A DNA stretch of 60,000 bases from Hydractinia symbiolongicarpus (taxonomy: Eukaryota > Cnidaria > Hydrozoa > Anthoathecata > Hydractiniidae), in assembly GCF_029227915.1 (NCBI RefSeq), contig NC_079879.1, positions 8,682,001 to 8,742,000 of the forward strand, written 5' to 3'. The position numbers and the translations under genes are program-made. Numbering within the stretch: the stretch's first letter is position 1; each line of letters opens with the position of its first letter. Positions 14,034 to 21,694 of the stretch are shown here, piece after piece. The notes under the pieces are model-generated. The model had not been told where the DNA came from and made no database searches. It worked only from the letters and a program-made list of their open reading frames with translations.

Positions 14034-17000
14034 ACCTTAGACTGCCTCAGCTCAATCAAACATAGTCACATATTTTTTATAATCTGTGAAAATTAAAAAG
14101 ATAAAGATTTAAAAACCAAAATTCAAAAGTGATCTCCATTAGAATTTGCCAAATACATTAGAAAGTTTTAAACAAAGGCAGACTTCCATTACAGGTCACT
14201 TGGTCTGGAAAATTATTCCACACTTGGTGAAGGGTCTCTTTAAGAGACAAGAGAGGAGTTTAACGTCCTCCACCGTACCTTAGTTTAAAGGGGCGATTGT
14301 GGAAGTCTCATGAAATGCCACATAGTGATGATGTCACTTTAAAAAACACCCAGTCCGGTCTGTGAACGGTTGGCGCTAGGAAGGGCATCCAGCTGTAAAA
14401 CAATGCCAAAACTCTTTATTAATGGCAGTAAGAATAGTTGATCAGACAAACTGCGTAAACGGGGCTGGCACTCTAAGGAGTGAAGGTGTCGCGCACGGTA
14501 GTACAGATGTCAGGTGTGAGCATCGTCAGACCGTTACCCAGCTATCACATCACAAGGTAGATAATACTAGGTTGAGGATGGCTAGTGTGAATGTTGGTAC
14601 TCTGAGAGGTAGAGCAGGTGAAGTAGTTGAAATGTTAGAACGTAGATCTGTTGATATGTGTTGTGTTCAGGAAGTCAGGTGGAGAGGAGCTTCAGTGAGA
14701 TTTGTGGAAGGTAGGAGGGCAAAGTATAAGCTTTTTTGGATTGGTAATAGTGATGGATATGGAGGAGTTGGCATATTCGTAGCAGAGAAGTGGGTAGAAA
14801 AAGTAATAGATGTTATGCGTGTTAATAGTCGTATTATAGTGATAAAGTTTTTGATAGGTAATAGGATTGTCACTTTTCTGTCAGTTTATGCTCCACAGTG
14901 TGGACTCAGTGAGGAAGATAAAGATAAGTTTTATGATGAGTTAATAGCAGTCACATCAAAGTTTGGAGACACTGAACTTGTCATGGTGGGCGGCGACTTT
15001 AATGGTCATGTTGGGAAGTCATCTGAAGGTTATAGAGGTGTGCATGGAGGCTATGGATTCGGGAGCAGAAATAAGGAAGGGGAGAGATTGCTTGAGTTTG
15101 GAATGGCAACACATCATTCAGTAAGAGACAGAGTAGGCTGATAACATATGAGTCAGGTGGTTGTAAGACACAGATAGATTACTTCCTGGTCAGAAAGTCA
15201 GACAAGAAAGTGGTGAAGGACGTGAAAGTTATATCGGGGGAAGAGTGTGTTTCCCAGCATAGGTTGCTGGTTTGTGATATTAACTTGAAGAGTGTTAAAA
15301 AAGCCAAGGGAAAGTACAGGCCCCTGTGTAAAGTCTGGAAGCTGAAGGAAGAGATTGGAGCAAGACAATTTAGTGCAAAAGTTCAGCAGTTAGCCCACAA
15401 TGGTCAACGTGATAGTGAAGTACTTGGAAAGTACTTGGACTACTTTGAATAATTGTCTTCTAGAAGCTTCTGATGATACCTGTGGGTGGACGAAAGGACC
15501 AGCTAGACATAGACAGACCTGGTGGTGGAATAATGAGGTTGACCAGTGTATAAAGGAAAGGAGGAAACATTGGAAAGAGTGGAAGTCAGGTGGTAGTAAA
15601 AATAATTACTTGGAAGCTAAGCGTCATGGTCGTACAGCAGTGTATAAGACAAAATCAGAAGCAGAGAGAAACAGATTTGCAGATGTGTTAAGAAGGAAAG
15701 ACCAGCGGAATGAGGTATTCAAGATAGCAAAGCAAATGAAGAAGACTAACCAAGATGTTGTAGGTGAGAAGTGTATAAGTAATGGTGAAATTGTTTTGGC
15801 TAGCACAAAGGAGGAGAACAGGGTAGCTTGGAAGAATCATTATCAGAGGTTGCTTAACACTGAGTTTGATTGGGATGAGGATAATTTGTCTGATGATGAT
15901 GTTGTAGAAGGGCCAGCTATGCAGGTCAAGACAGAATGGGTAGTGGAGGCTATTAGGAAATTGAAGATTGGCAAGGCTGCAGGAGTATCAGGTATTGTTG
16001 CAGAGATGGTAAAAGCATCTGGATATATTGGAGTTGAGCTTATTACAAGTCTTGCTAACCAAATTATAAAGGATGGTGCTATTCCGAGTGAGTGGCAGTC
16101 GAGTGTAATAGTGAATTGTTTCAAGGGGAAGGGTGATGCATTAGAAAGGGGTAACTATAGAGGTTTGAAGTTGGTTGATCAAGTAAAAAAAGTTATTGAA
16201 AGAGTGATTGATAAGTTACTTAAAGAAAGGATTGATATAGATAAGATGCAATTTGGTTTTGTTCCAGGGCGTGGCACTACAGATGCAATATTTTTACTCA
16301 GACAGCTTCACGAAAAGTATTTAGGAAAGAGAAAGAATCTCTATTTTGCCTTTGTAGATTTAGAGAAAGCTTTTGATAGAGTGCCACGTAAAGTTATTTA
16401 TTGGGCTATGAGAAAATTAGGTGTGGATGAGTGGCTAGTTACGATGGTACAGTCTATGTACAGCAATGCTAGAAGTCGTAAACACAGCAAAGTCTAAAGT
16501 CATGATTAGTAGCATTGCAGCCAAGTGTGACCTTGTAGTTGGAAAGTGGCCTTGTGGAGTTTGCAGGAAAGGGGTTGGTAGTAACTCAATTTTTTGACAG
16601 ACTTGCAAGCATTGGGTACATAAGAAGTGCAGTAGTATTAGTGGAAGGTTAAGAGCTGACATTCAGTTTGTATGCAAGCGTTGCAAAGGTGAGAATGAAG
16701 TATTTCCAGCTTTAATGATGTACAACAGTGGCTCGTTAGAGATAGTTGAGAACTTCTGTTACTTAGGTGATATGTTGGGCAGTGAAGGGGGTGTTGGAAG
16801 AAGTGTTACTTGCAGGATAGGTTCTGCTTGGAAAACGTTCAGAGAGTTACTTCCTTTGTTGACTAGCAGGGTCCTGTCAATTGAGGTAAAAGTTAGGTTG
16901 TATGAGGCCTGTGTAAGAAGTGTTATGTTGTACGGTAGTGAGACATGGGCAGTGAAGCAGGAAGATCTTGACCGTTTAGAAAGGAATGATATGAGAATGG

Positions 17001-19959
17001 TTAGGTGGATGTGTAACGCCAGTCTGAGAGACAGAAAGAGTTCAGATGAGCTAAGAAGCAGGCTTAGTCTCCATATAATTAGAGATGTTATCCAGATAAG
17101 AAGATTGAATTGGCTGGGGCACTTGGAAAGAATGGAGGAGGATAATTGGGTAATAAAGTGTAGAGACTTGATAGTTCCTGGGGCAAAGCCCAGATGCAGA
17201 CCGAGAAAGACTTGGCAGGAGGTTATAAGGACTTGATACAGAGGAAGTTAAGTTTAGATCTAACACAGTCTAGATCAGATTGGAAGAGGGTCATTAATAT
17301 ACCCCGTCCAACCCATGCTAGCATGGAAAACGGACGTTAAGCCGAGAATGATGATGATGATGATGACTTGCAGCTCTAAACAGGAGGGCTTTTTTGCCAA
17401 ATTCTGTGTTGACTAAGGAAAGTGTGACCTGTTTTTTGAAGCTTCTCTTGTTTGATTATTGCGGCAGTTTTTTGCCAAAAGGAATTGTGAATCTCACATT
17501 GATGTGTTAAAACGTAAGGCTATTCATTTAGCTGTATGTGCTCATCATCCGGGAAAACTTAGGCACATTAGAAAAATGTGTGAAAGTTTAACAGTAATTA
17601 TCTATATTCATTGTAAAGTGAGAAGAAGATCCCCCAAATGCAATGAGATTGCAAAACAAATATGGCAATTCTGTTGCAAACAAAACACATGACTTTCTGC
17701 TGCACACATTCCTGGTGTAAAAGTGTACTTGCTCATCACAAATCCAGGGTCTTTATAATGATGACAAAGAATGGATGTTAAATCCTAAAATATTTTAATT
17801 AAACATTGTCACTAAAATTTAATCAACCTTTTCGCTTCTAGCATGAATTTTCAAATAAAAGTTACATATCATGGAAACCATACCCTGGGTGTGTAGCTAA
17901 ATACTTGGTGACGTATTTTCTATATCTTCTTGGACAACATTCAAAGTTTATGCTTTTTCTCCCTCTAGCTTAGTTGGACTGCACCACTATGGAAAACCCA
18001 GTACTAGTTTTAGTCATGATGGACATACTGATAGTGCAGCCTTTACTGCTGGCCACTCCTCAACTTCATCACAAGTAACACATAGTTTATCCGCTGTACC
18101 CAAAATTACAGCTGATAGCAGCAGATCATTGAGCAGCAATTTTTACAGGGAATTTTTTACTGCAAACCAAAAGAACACTAAAATTATTTGGAATGGCATA
18201 AAGTCCATTATCTCCCTACGTAGCTCCAAATCACCGAGCCCATCTTGCACGAATATTAACAACAACCTTGTATCTGACCCTTTAATCATAGCTTATTTTT
18301 TCAATGAATATTTCCGTTCAATTGCAGATGATCTTAGGAAAACCATTCCACCTAGTTCTATCATATTTAAAAAATCCTGTTCCCAATTTGCTTTTTCTCA
18401 CTCCTACTGATCAACTAGAAGTTTTTAACTGTCTTTCTCTCATTAATAGCAAAAAAGCAAGTGGTCCATTTAGCATTCTTCTTAAGTACTTATCCCATCT
18501 AGGGAAACGCTGTCAGTACCTATAGCTAAGTTAATAAATATATCTTTTTCTACTGGTGTATATCCATCTTCCATCAAAACTACTAAAGTCATCCCGGTTT
18601 ATAAAAAAGGCTCCAATATGGAACTTACTAACTATCAACCCATTTCACTAGTTTCTAACATTAATAAGGTTTTTGAAAAACTAATTTACAATCACTTATA
18701 TAAATTTTTATCCTCCAACAAAACTATTTACCATAATCAATTTGGTTTTAGAAAGAAATTTTCCACTTCCCAAGCGCTCATTAACATCACTCAAAAAATT
18801 ATGGATGCTCTTGACAATGGTCTCTTTGCTTGCGGTGTATTTATTGATTTGCAAAAAGCTATTGATACAGTTGATTCTCAAGTTTCCTGACATGATCTTT
18901 ATGCAAAATATTATTTTTCTGCACAACTTAGCTCATGGCCTTCATTACACTATCAAAGATACTTTTTCCATTAACTTTTCTCATGGCCAACACACCCGTG
19001 CTGATCAACAAGAGCTTTTAAAGTTACCTTTTGTTTTTTCAACATCATTTGGGAAAAAGTTTAGTAGATTTCACTCTTTAAAATCATGGAATGAGGTACT
19101 CAACCCATGCAAAGTTAAAGTAATTGGGTAGGCACTATTTTAGCTACTATTTTTGCAAATGCCAGTAATAACCACATGAAAGCAGTGATCCTAATACTGA
19201 AGTGGCTAACCCGCATCAACATTTGTAATAAATAGTTGTAAGCCCACAAAAAAAAGCTTAGGAATTCGTCCCCACTTGTTGGGTAAAATCTTTCAGGAGA
19301 GAATATGGTTGTTTGTTTTTATATATTTTTCTCAGTAAGAATAACAATAAAAAAAATCAATTAAAATAGATATTGAGATGTTGCTATAGCTACATTAATT
19401 TTTTTTTTATTATTATAACAACATCAAAATTATATATATAAACATTCACCTACAGTTAATAAAACATTAAAACAGATAAGATAACAACATCTTTGATTAA
19501 ATAATTCCTGGCTGAACTTTTTCCACACTAAGCCAGCAAGTTGGCATACATATTATAGCATATATATAATATTAACATATTAATATAGAAAATAGAGGTC
19601 AACTGCCAAGATTAATTAGCCCTTCAGCTAAGGGACAGCTAGCTAGCTATATACGTTTTAAGATGACTTGGACAAATTGAAGTTAATTAGTTAGCTAGCC
19701 GCCACTTAATCGCAACATTTCCTATTTTGATACACATTTAAAATGCTACGCAACAAGCATGCTGTAATAATTGTGTTTATTACTTTAGATGACAAGTAGC
19801 TAGCTACTCTAGTAGCTTACAATAGTAACCCCTGCTGTATGGTACAACTTTATCACCACGGGTCTAGCTTGATTTGTGTTTTAAGCCAAAGCCACAGTAT
19901 AAAAAAGCAAACTAAAAATTTACCTTTTCGTTTATTTCATTTCCAAGATCAAAAGACAT
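202..19959 (-). CDS. NDRG-family (N-myc downstream-regulated) protein, N-terminal ~181 aa, 8 exons, runs off left edge
   Basis: Exons on the minus strand in order: 19924-19959, 12052-12087, 7872-7935, 2298-2386, 1904-1932, 1631-1693, 1320-1380, 202-366. All have GT and AG borders and all phases join. The first exon starts MSFDLGNEINEK. The next exons give IETVGDFTVTIQ, the family's HDIGLN signature (about residue 40), then FVVYHIDAPGQ, YQFPSLPKMGEML, GIGAGA (the elbow where true hydrolases have serine) and FPEKFLGIVLVDP. NDRG proteins have an alpha/beta-hydrolase fold but no catalytic triad and act in stress response, differentiation and trafficking. About half of the usual 340-390 residues lies beyond base 1. 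The start is the only ATG in an exon that joins exon 2 in phase. Exon 5 is only 29 bp. Introns 1-3 are 7.8, 4.1 and 5.5 kb and full of transposons. The family call is firm; which NDRG paralogue is not decidable. Confidence 0.88.
901..957 (-). mobile_element. Helitron-like 5' end fragment
   Basis: On the minus strand it begins TCTC just after an A, then TAATTAATAATAGC and runs of GTCTGTCTG followed by TGCAAG. This matches the 5' end of the copy at 34786-34906. The 3' hairpin end is not visible, so it is truncated or too diverged. Confidence 0.45.
2530..3420 (-). mobile_element. RTE-type LINE fragment (reverse transcriptase part)
   Basis: The minus strand encodes the same RT stretch as the plus-strand element at 14.3-17.4 kb: it starts near TWWWNNEVDQCIK, continues through NRFADVLRREDQRNEVFK and GKAAGVSGIVAEMVKASGY, and ends near VDLEKAF. 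It is cut at both ends, has stops and frameshifts and carries no endonuclease or 3' tail. It lies in intron 3 of the NDRG gene. It is a dead copy. Confidence 0.85.
5528..5598. repeat. TAA/TAAA-rich low-complexity tract
   Basis: Irregular runs of AATAATAATT and AAATAAATAA over about 70 bp. Confidence 0.75.
6756..6817. repeat. 3 x 19-bp tandem repeat
   Basis: The unit AGCATGGTGAACGGAGCGT starts at 6756, 6775 and 6794, with AGCAT again at 6813. It is GC-rich relative to its surroundings. The last copy has one change. Confidence 0.85.
7682..7819 (-). mobile_element. Small non-autonomous Helitron-like element, copy 1
   Basis: On the minus strand the element starts A|TCTATATTATAATACCC, contains CGTATACGTCTGTCTGTC, and ends with an 8-bp stem hairpin (CCCGTGGA/TCCACGGG at 7693-7712) followed by TAACGACTAG|T. 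A 5' TC, a 3' hairpin about 10 nt before CTAG, and insertion between A and T without target duplication are the marks of Helitrons. No coding capacity. It sits 52 bp from NDRG exon 3. Confidence 0.75.
8322..8435 (+). repeat. 5' LTR of decayed Copia
   Basis: Starts TGTTGATATTGCAATTTGTG and shares TATTCAGGACTGGTGAAGC and AAGAATCATTTG with the repeat at 11793-11902. It ends in CA, next to the primer site. Confidence 0.7.
8436..8446 (+). other. Primer-binding site (initiator Met tRNA type)
   Basis: TGGCAGCAGAG differs by one base from TGGTAGCAGAG, the complement of the 3' end of initiator methionine tRNA, and directly follows the LTR. Confidence 0.55.
8907..9139 (+). pseudogene. Copia gag remnant
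   Basis: Encodes FEKLYNKIPKYNMTLPV and a following SEENKKLSHTTCAELKYKN stretch that matches Copia gag (paired helices before the zinc knuckle). Compare FEKRYNRIMQRDMKLPSS in the younger Copia at 49.6 kb. Stops lie before and after it and no CCHC knuckle is visible. Confidence 0.65.
9277..10600 (+). pseudogene. Copia pol remnant (acidic linker, reverse transcriptase)
   Basis: An acidic stretch (DDDSEDKEQ...) leads to YNLNGKWYLARVLSAQPKR, DVFEEVPD and later RT pieces: SNDWQISSFDI, KRCIYGM-like text, the catalytic CHVDDF near 10258-10275, FKYLGLDV and LSGQIAWVAEQTRPDV. At least four frameshifts and several stops break it. The HVDD motif is intact here, which makes it a useful comparison for the young Copia at 52.07 kb, where part of that motif is missing. 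Confidence 0.75.
10603..11460. mobile_element. MITE with 25-bp terminal inverted repeats, nested in Copia
   Basis: The left end reads GGAATCGTCTCAAAATGTTC then GTATG; the right end is its reverse complement with one mismatch (11436-11460). The Copia frame reads RTSY before the insertion and GREPTVQNLKDANKV after it, so the insertion point is clear. The target duplication contains TTA (3-5 bp, exact border ambiguous), which fits a PIF/Harbinger-type element but does not prove it. No transposase. The interior has a 53-bp minisatellite and many TTCGTATA motifs. Confidence 0.8.
10789..11107. repeat. ~53-bp minisatellite inside the MITE, about 6 copies
   Basis: Diverged units built around CGATCTTTTCGTTTTCTACG and CCCGTTTTCATGATTTTTAAA repeat every 46-54 bp. 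Unit length varies by small indels. Confidence 0.8.
11461..11697 (+). pseudogene. Copia RNase H remnant, right of the MITE
   Basis: Continues the pol frame with GREPTVQNLKDANKV, then KIKRKHLARCIYHLNKV and SSIASETLALSEGADASF, the SxxxxEtlALseg block of Copia RNase H. One stop lies inside and the catalytic N-terminal part is absent. Confidence 0.75.
11793..11902 (+). repeat. 3' LTR of decayed Copia
   Basis: Matches 8322-8435 through TGTTGATATTGC, TATTCAGGACTGGTGAAGC and AAGAATCATTTG with scattered changes. No clear polypurine tract lies before it. Confidence 0.7.
12427..12560 (-). mobile_element. Small Helitron-like element, copy 2
   Basis: On the minus strand: A|TCTGTATTATAATACCCG at the 5' end, TCTGTCTGTC, GGGCGAACC, a hairpin CCTGTG...CACAGG, then CTCCACTAA|T. 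CTAA is an allowed Helitron 3' end. It is colinear with copy 1. It lies in NDRG intron 1. Confidence 0.72.
13100..13207 (-). mobile_element. RTE LINE 3'-end fragment
   Basis: Reverse complement of the last ~108 bp of the plus-strand RTE element (17247-17352), including the CCATGCTAGCATGG palindrome at 13129-13142 and the GAGAATGATGA end. 5'-truncated, as is usual for LINE copies. Confidence 0.85.
13380..13860 (+). pseudogene. DIRS-type retrotransposon RT fragment
   Basis: Plus-strand text gives LNEFAEYKHFNMEA, TVDLKDAFFTIPVYEDLE, a stop, then FRYIWGNKYKFIGMPN and FGPATHKFTKQMK. The VDLKDAF...VPV and KF..MPNGF..AP..FT pattern is that of the RT of DIRS elements (palm motif A and following). 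Stops and frameshifts break it, and the rest of the RT and the tyrosine recombinase are not present. Confidence 0.7.
13935..14224 (-). mobile_element. CR1/Jockey-like LINE 3'-end fragment
   Basis: The minus strand matches the 3' end of the plus-strand LINE at 44.8-45.1 kb: the coding end around the HLPDQVTCDG position, GAGATCACTTTT, GAGGCAGTCTAAGG, TCTAGTTGCCCCCAGTGGAA. A poly-A expansion (T on the element strand) sits at 13993-14028. Confidence 0.8.
13993..14028. repeat. Poly-A homopolymer, about 36 bp
   Basis: An unbroken A run inside the LINE 3' fragment. The sister copy has T-rich but interrupted sequence there, so this is an expansion. Its length may be uncertain for technical reasons. 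Confidence 0.9.
14422..15139 (+). pseudogene. AP-type endonuclease domain of the RTE element
   Basis: Residues after about 50 read MASVNVGTLRGRAGEVVEML, then CCVQEVRW (the catalytic QE), GYGGVGIFVAEKW, SVYAPQCG and VMVGGDFNGHVG (the DFN motif), as in exonuclease/endonuclease/phosphatase-type LINE nucleases that nick target DNA. A small deletion around 15115 shifts the frame; the lost frame resumes as RQSRLITYESGG, then IDYFLVRKSD and SQHRLLVCD (the catalytic H). 'Craniofacial development protein 2-like' is a common database label for this family. Confidence 0.85.
15400..16497 (+). pseudogene. RTE reverse transcriptase, N-terminal part, catalytic core deleted
   Basis: Encodes the fingers and first palm segment: AAGVSGIVAEMVKASGYIG, GDALERGNYRGLKLVDQ, QFGFVPGRGTTDAIFLLRQL, and motif A FAFVDLEKAFDRVPR near residue 325. 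After VQSMYSNARSR the text jumps to the equivalent of NTAKSKVMIS, out of frame, so the segment with GVHQGS-type and YADD motifs is missing. The first ~30 codons overlap the preceding frame. The element cannot reverse transcribe. Confidence 0.85.
16540..16695 (+). pseudogene. PHD-like zinc cluster of the RTE polyprotein
   Basis: In frame with the upstream NTAKSKVM text: WPCGVCRKGVGSNSIF, then TGA (16595-16597), QTCKHWVHKKC and FVCKRC. The C-x2-C ... C-x2-H-x2-H/x-C ... C-x2-C spacing is PHD/RING-like and occurs after the RT in some invertebrate LINEs. From the spacing I infer the TGA replaced a zinc-ligand cysteine codon (TGC or TGT). Confidence 0.7.
16715..17236 (+). CDS. RTE C-terminal domain (intact frame, 173 codons)
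   Basis: Opens with SLEIVENFCYLGDMLGSEG and continues with RLYEACVRSVMLYGSETWAV, RMVRWMCNASLRDRKS, RRLNWLGHLERM and a basic end RCRPRKTWQEV. This is the thumb/C-terminal block found after the RT in such LINEs (database label often 'endonuclease-reverse transcriptase'). The frame itself has no stop until 17236, but the upstream defects make the element non-functional. Confidence 0.8.
   Translation: MMYNSGSLEIVENFCYLGDMLGSEGGVGRSVTCRIGSAWKTFRELLPLLTSRVLSIEVKVRLYEACVRSVMLYGSETWAVKQEDLDRLERNDMRMVRWMCNASLRDRKSSDELRSRLSLHIIRDVIQIRRLNWLGHLERMEEDNWVIKCRDLIVPGAKPRCRPRKTWQEVIRT
17313..17326. repeat. 14-bp perfect palindrome in RTE 3' UTR
   Basis: CCATGCTAGCATGG, 40 bp before the GAT tail, conserved in the separate copy at 13129-13142. 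It may matter for RNA recognition by the element's RT; that role is inferred. Confidence 0.8.
17970..18408 (+). other. Open frame joining an exon-like stretch to LINE sequence
   Basis: A pyrimidine-rich acceptor TTTTTCTCCCTCTAG ends at 17968. The frame then reads LVGLHHYGKPSTSFSHDGHT, a Ser/Thr/His-rich stretch, and without a stop passes near 18125 into LINE text NFYREFFTANQKNTKIIW. It could be an orphan exon hit by a LINE, or an unrecognised 5' part of the LINE. No partner exon was seen. Confidence 0.3.
18120..19131 (+). pseudogene. CR1/Jockey-like LINE RT fragment with internal deletion
   Basis: Text includes KIIWNGIKSIISL, INSKKASGPF (usual SGPDGI), KVIPVYKKGSNMELTNYQPI, NKVFEKLIYNHLYKFL, NQFGFRKKFSTSQAL and FIDLQKAIDTVD (motif A with F changed to I). 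Near 18885 it jumps to C-terminal text of the same family (RADQQELLKLPFVFSTSF, FHSLKSWNEVLN), so the YADD core is missing. Several frameshifts are present. Confidence 0.78.
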
Positions 19960-21694
19960 GTTTGCTGTAGTTAAAACTCCCTATTCCAATAATTTTTGCA
20001 CAGGCTTCTGTTTTTTCATTCACTGGTCTCTTTGTTTGCTTGTCTTTGAATAACAAATGCACCTGATTGTTGATTAAGAATAAATGGTAAACCTTTGTAA
20101 ATAGTATGATAAACAACAAAGTGCGTTCACGTGTGCAAAACATGTGAAAGCTGGGGGCGGGAAAACGCAAATGTAAACAAACCGGTTTGATTTGGGAGAA
20201 GCTGAAACCTTGTCATCAGGGCTTTTTCTCTCCGGCTTGTTCCTCCACTTTTCACAGGTGAAGGAGACTGATGAGAAAAATAGACCGTGGACGATCGTAT
20301 TATCTCAAAGAGCTCTTGGGACGAGAATGGATCATACACTCATCACCGTTTACCCGGAAAATGGACGATACTGGAATAATGGAAAATAGCAAATCATAAT
20401 CAAAAAATGCTTTACATGGACAACGAAATAGAAAGTAAACATTTCACTTATAAAAAAGAGCACTAGCAACTGCGAAGGGAAGGGGGGAGGGAAAATTAAC
20501 TGCAGGGCATCTTGTATCTTTTCTGACACAGGGACGACGATACAAAGATGAACGTCTTTGCCGTCCCAATATAAAAAGAGACAATATGCGCTAACGATAT
20601 CTCTTTTTTATGCGCATTAACGATCACAATCAACAATAAGATTTTATATATTTATATTTGCATTGTTTCTTGAAAAATTTAAGAGTTGATATGATGAGAC
20701 ATCAACATTCCCCTGAAACGATGTTACTTCCTACACGGCCGGTGAAGAAAGTGTTAAAGGATACGGGATCGAGGTTGGACCTTGAAAAGGGTCATTTATT
20801 CCTTTTTTAATAAAATATTGTTTTTACATCTTTCTGCTATCAATTTCTCTTTCGATAGTAATTTCTAATAAACTCCGCCTTTCCTAATGTCAAAAATTAA
20901 AACAGGATGTCTGTTAACAAATTGTTTGTCAAACAATTGTCTGACAAACAAGATTTTCTCTATTTTTTGGTATCTTTTTAGGTCTTTAACCACAATTACT
21001 GCTAAGGTATACATATCAAGGTACTGTATAAAAAAAGACTGAAAAATGACATTGCTTAACGTTCGAATTATGAGGAAAGTATTCAAAAAAATTAAAAAAT
21101 TACGTATACAAAGAATTTATAGCTTTCATGATTTTTCTTTAATGATAGATGTTTAAAGTTTTTAAACTCGACTGATTTCAAGAGTTTTGAAGGTGCCGCA
21201 AGCAAAATTATAAAAGACGTTTGTACCAATAAAATAAAGGGCTGGGAACTAAGTGAAAGAACGCAGCGAACCGTATGACGCTAAGAAATTGAACATTCAT
21301 AGAGAAATCAACCATATAGAGCAAAAAGCCATTTTAATCCATTGATGTTAAATTTCATTTCCTAAAGAAAACAAACATAACCATATTTGGAAAACTTTTA
21401 TAGTTGTGTATGTAATTACAAACTAATTTAAAATATTTTCATGAATAATATCGAAGCAGTGGAAACCATTATGAGATGTTTTGTTTTTTATTAACATGTC
21501 TGGCGTGCATAGAGAAAGATAAACAAACTCCATACAAATGATTGGACACTTTTTGTCACGTGATGTCAACACTCCCACTTCTGTTACGAACGCTTATTAA
21601 AGTATTTCGTGGTCAAAATTTATTTATTCGTGTTAAATAGCCGCTTGCGAAGCATCTTGTGATAGCTTGGACGACAACAACATAAGTATTTAAA
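19960..21694. promoter_or_regulatory. Divergent intergenic region between NDRG and calponin starts
   Basis: This 1.7 kb lies between the NDRG start (minus) and the calponin start (plus), so it should hold both promoters. A GGGGGCGGG box lies at 20152-20160, upstream of NDRG, and a GTCACGTGATG E-box-like site at 21557-21567, upstream of calponin. A perfect 9-bp inverted repeat AATTGTTTG-T-CAAACAATT is at 20920-20938, and an imperfect hairpin GGGACG...CGTCCC at 20531-20566. No coding exon was recognised. Regulatory roles are guesses. Confidence 0.4.

Larger units (their letters stand above)
14330..17366 (+). mobile_element. RTE-type non-LTR retrotransposon, nearly full length, inactivated
   Basis: Order on the plus strand: 5' region with AGGAAGGGCATCCAGCTG (14378-14395), AP endonuclease, RT, a PHD-like cysteine cluster, a C-terminal domain, and a 3' tail of GAT triplets ending at 17366. 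An endonuclease followed by RT with a short-repeat tail fits the RTE group. Broken by a frameshift near 15115, a core deletion at about 16475 and a stop at 16595. It lies in NDRG intron 1, antisense to the gene. Confidence 0.82.

Noticed and set aside
14422-17236. A host craniofacial-development or endonuclease gene
   Set aside because: Endonuclease plus RT order, GAT tail and other truncated copies show it is a LINE.
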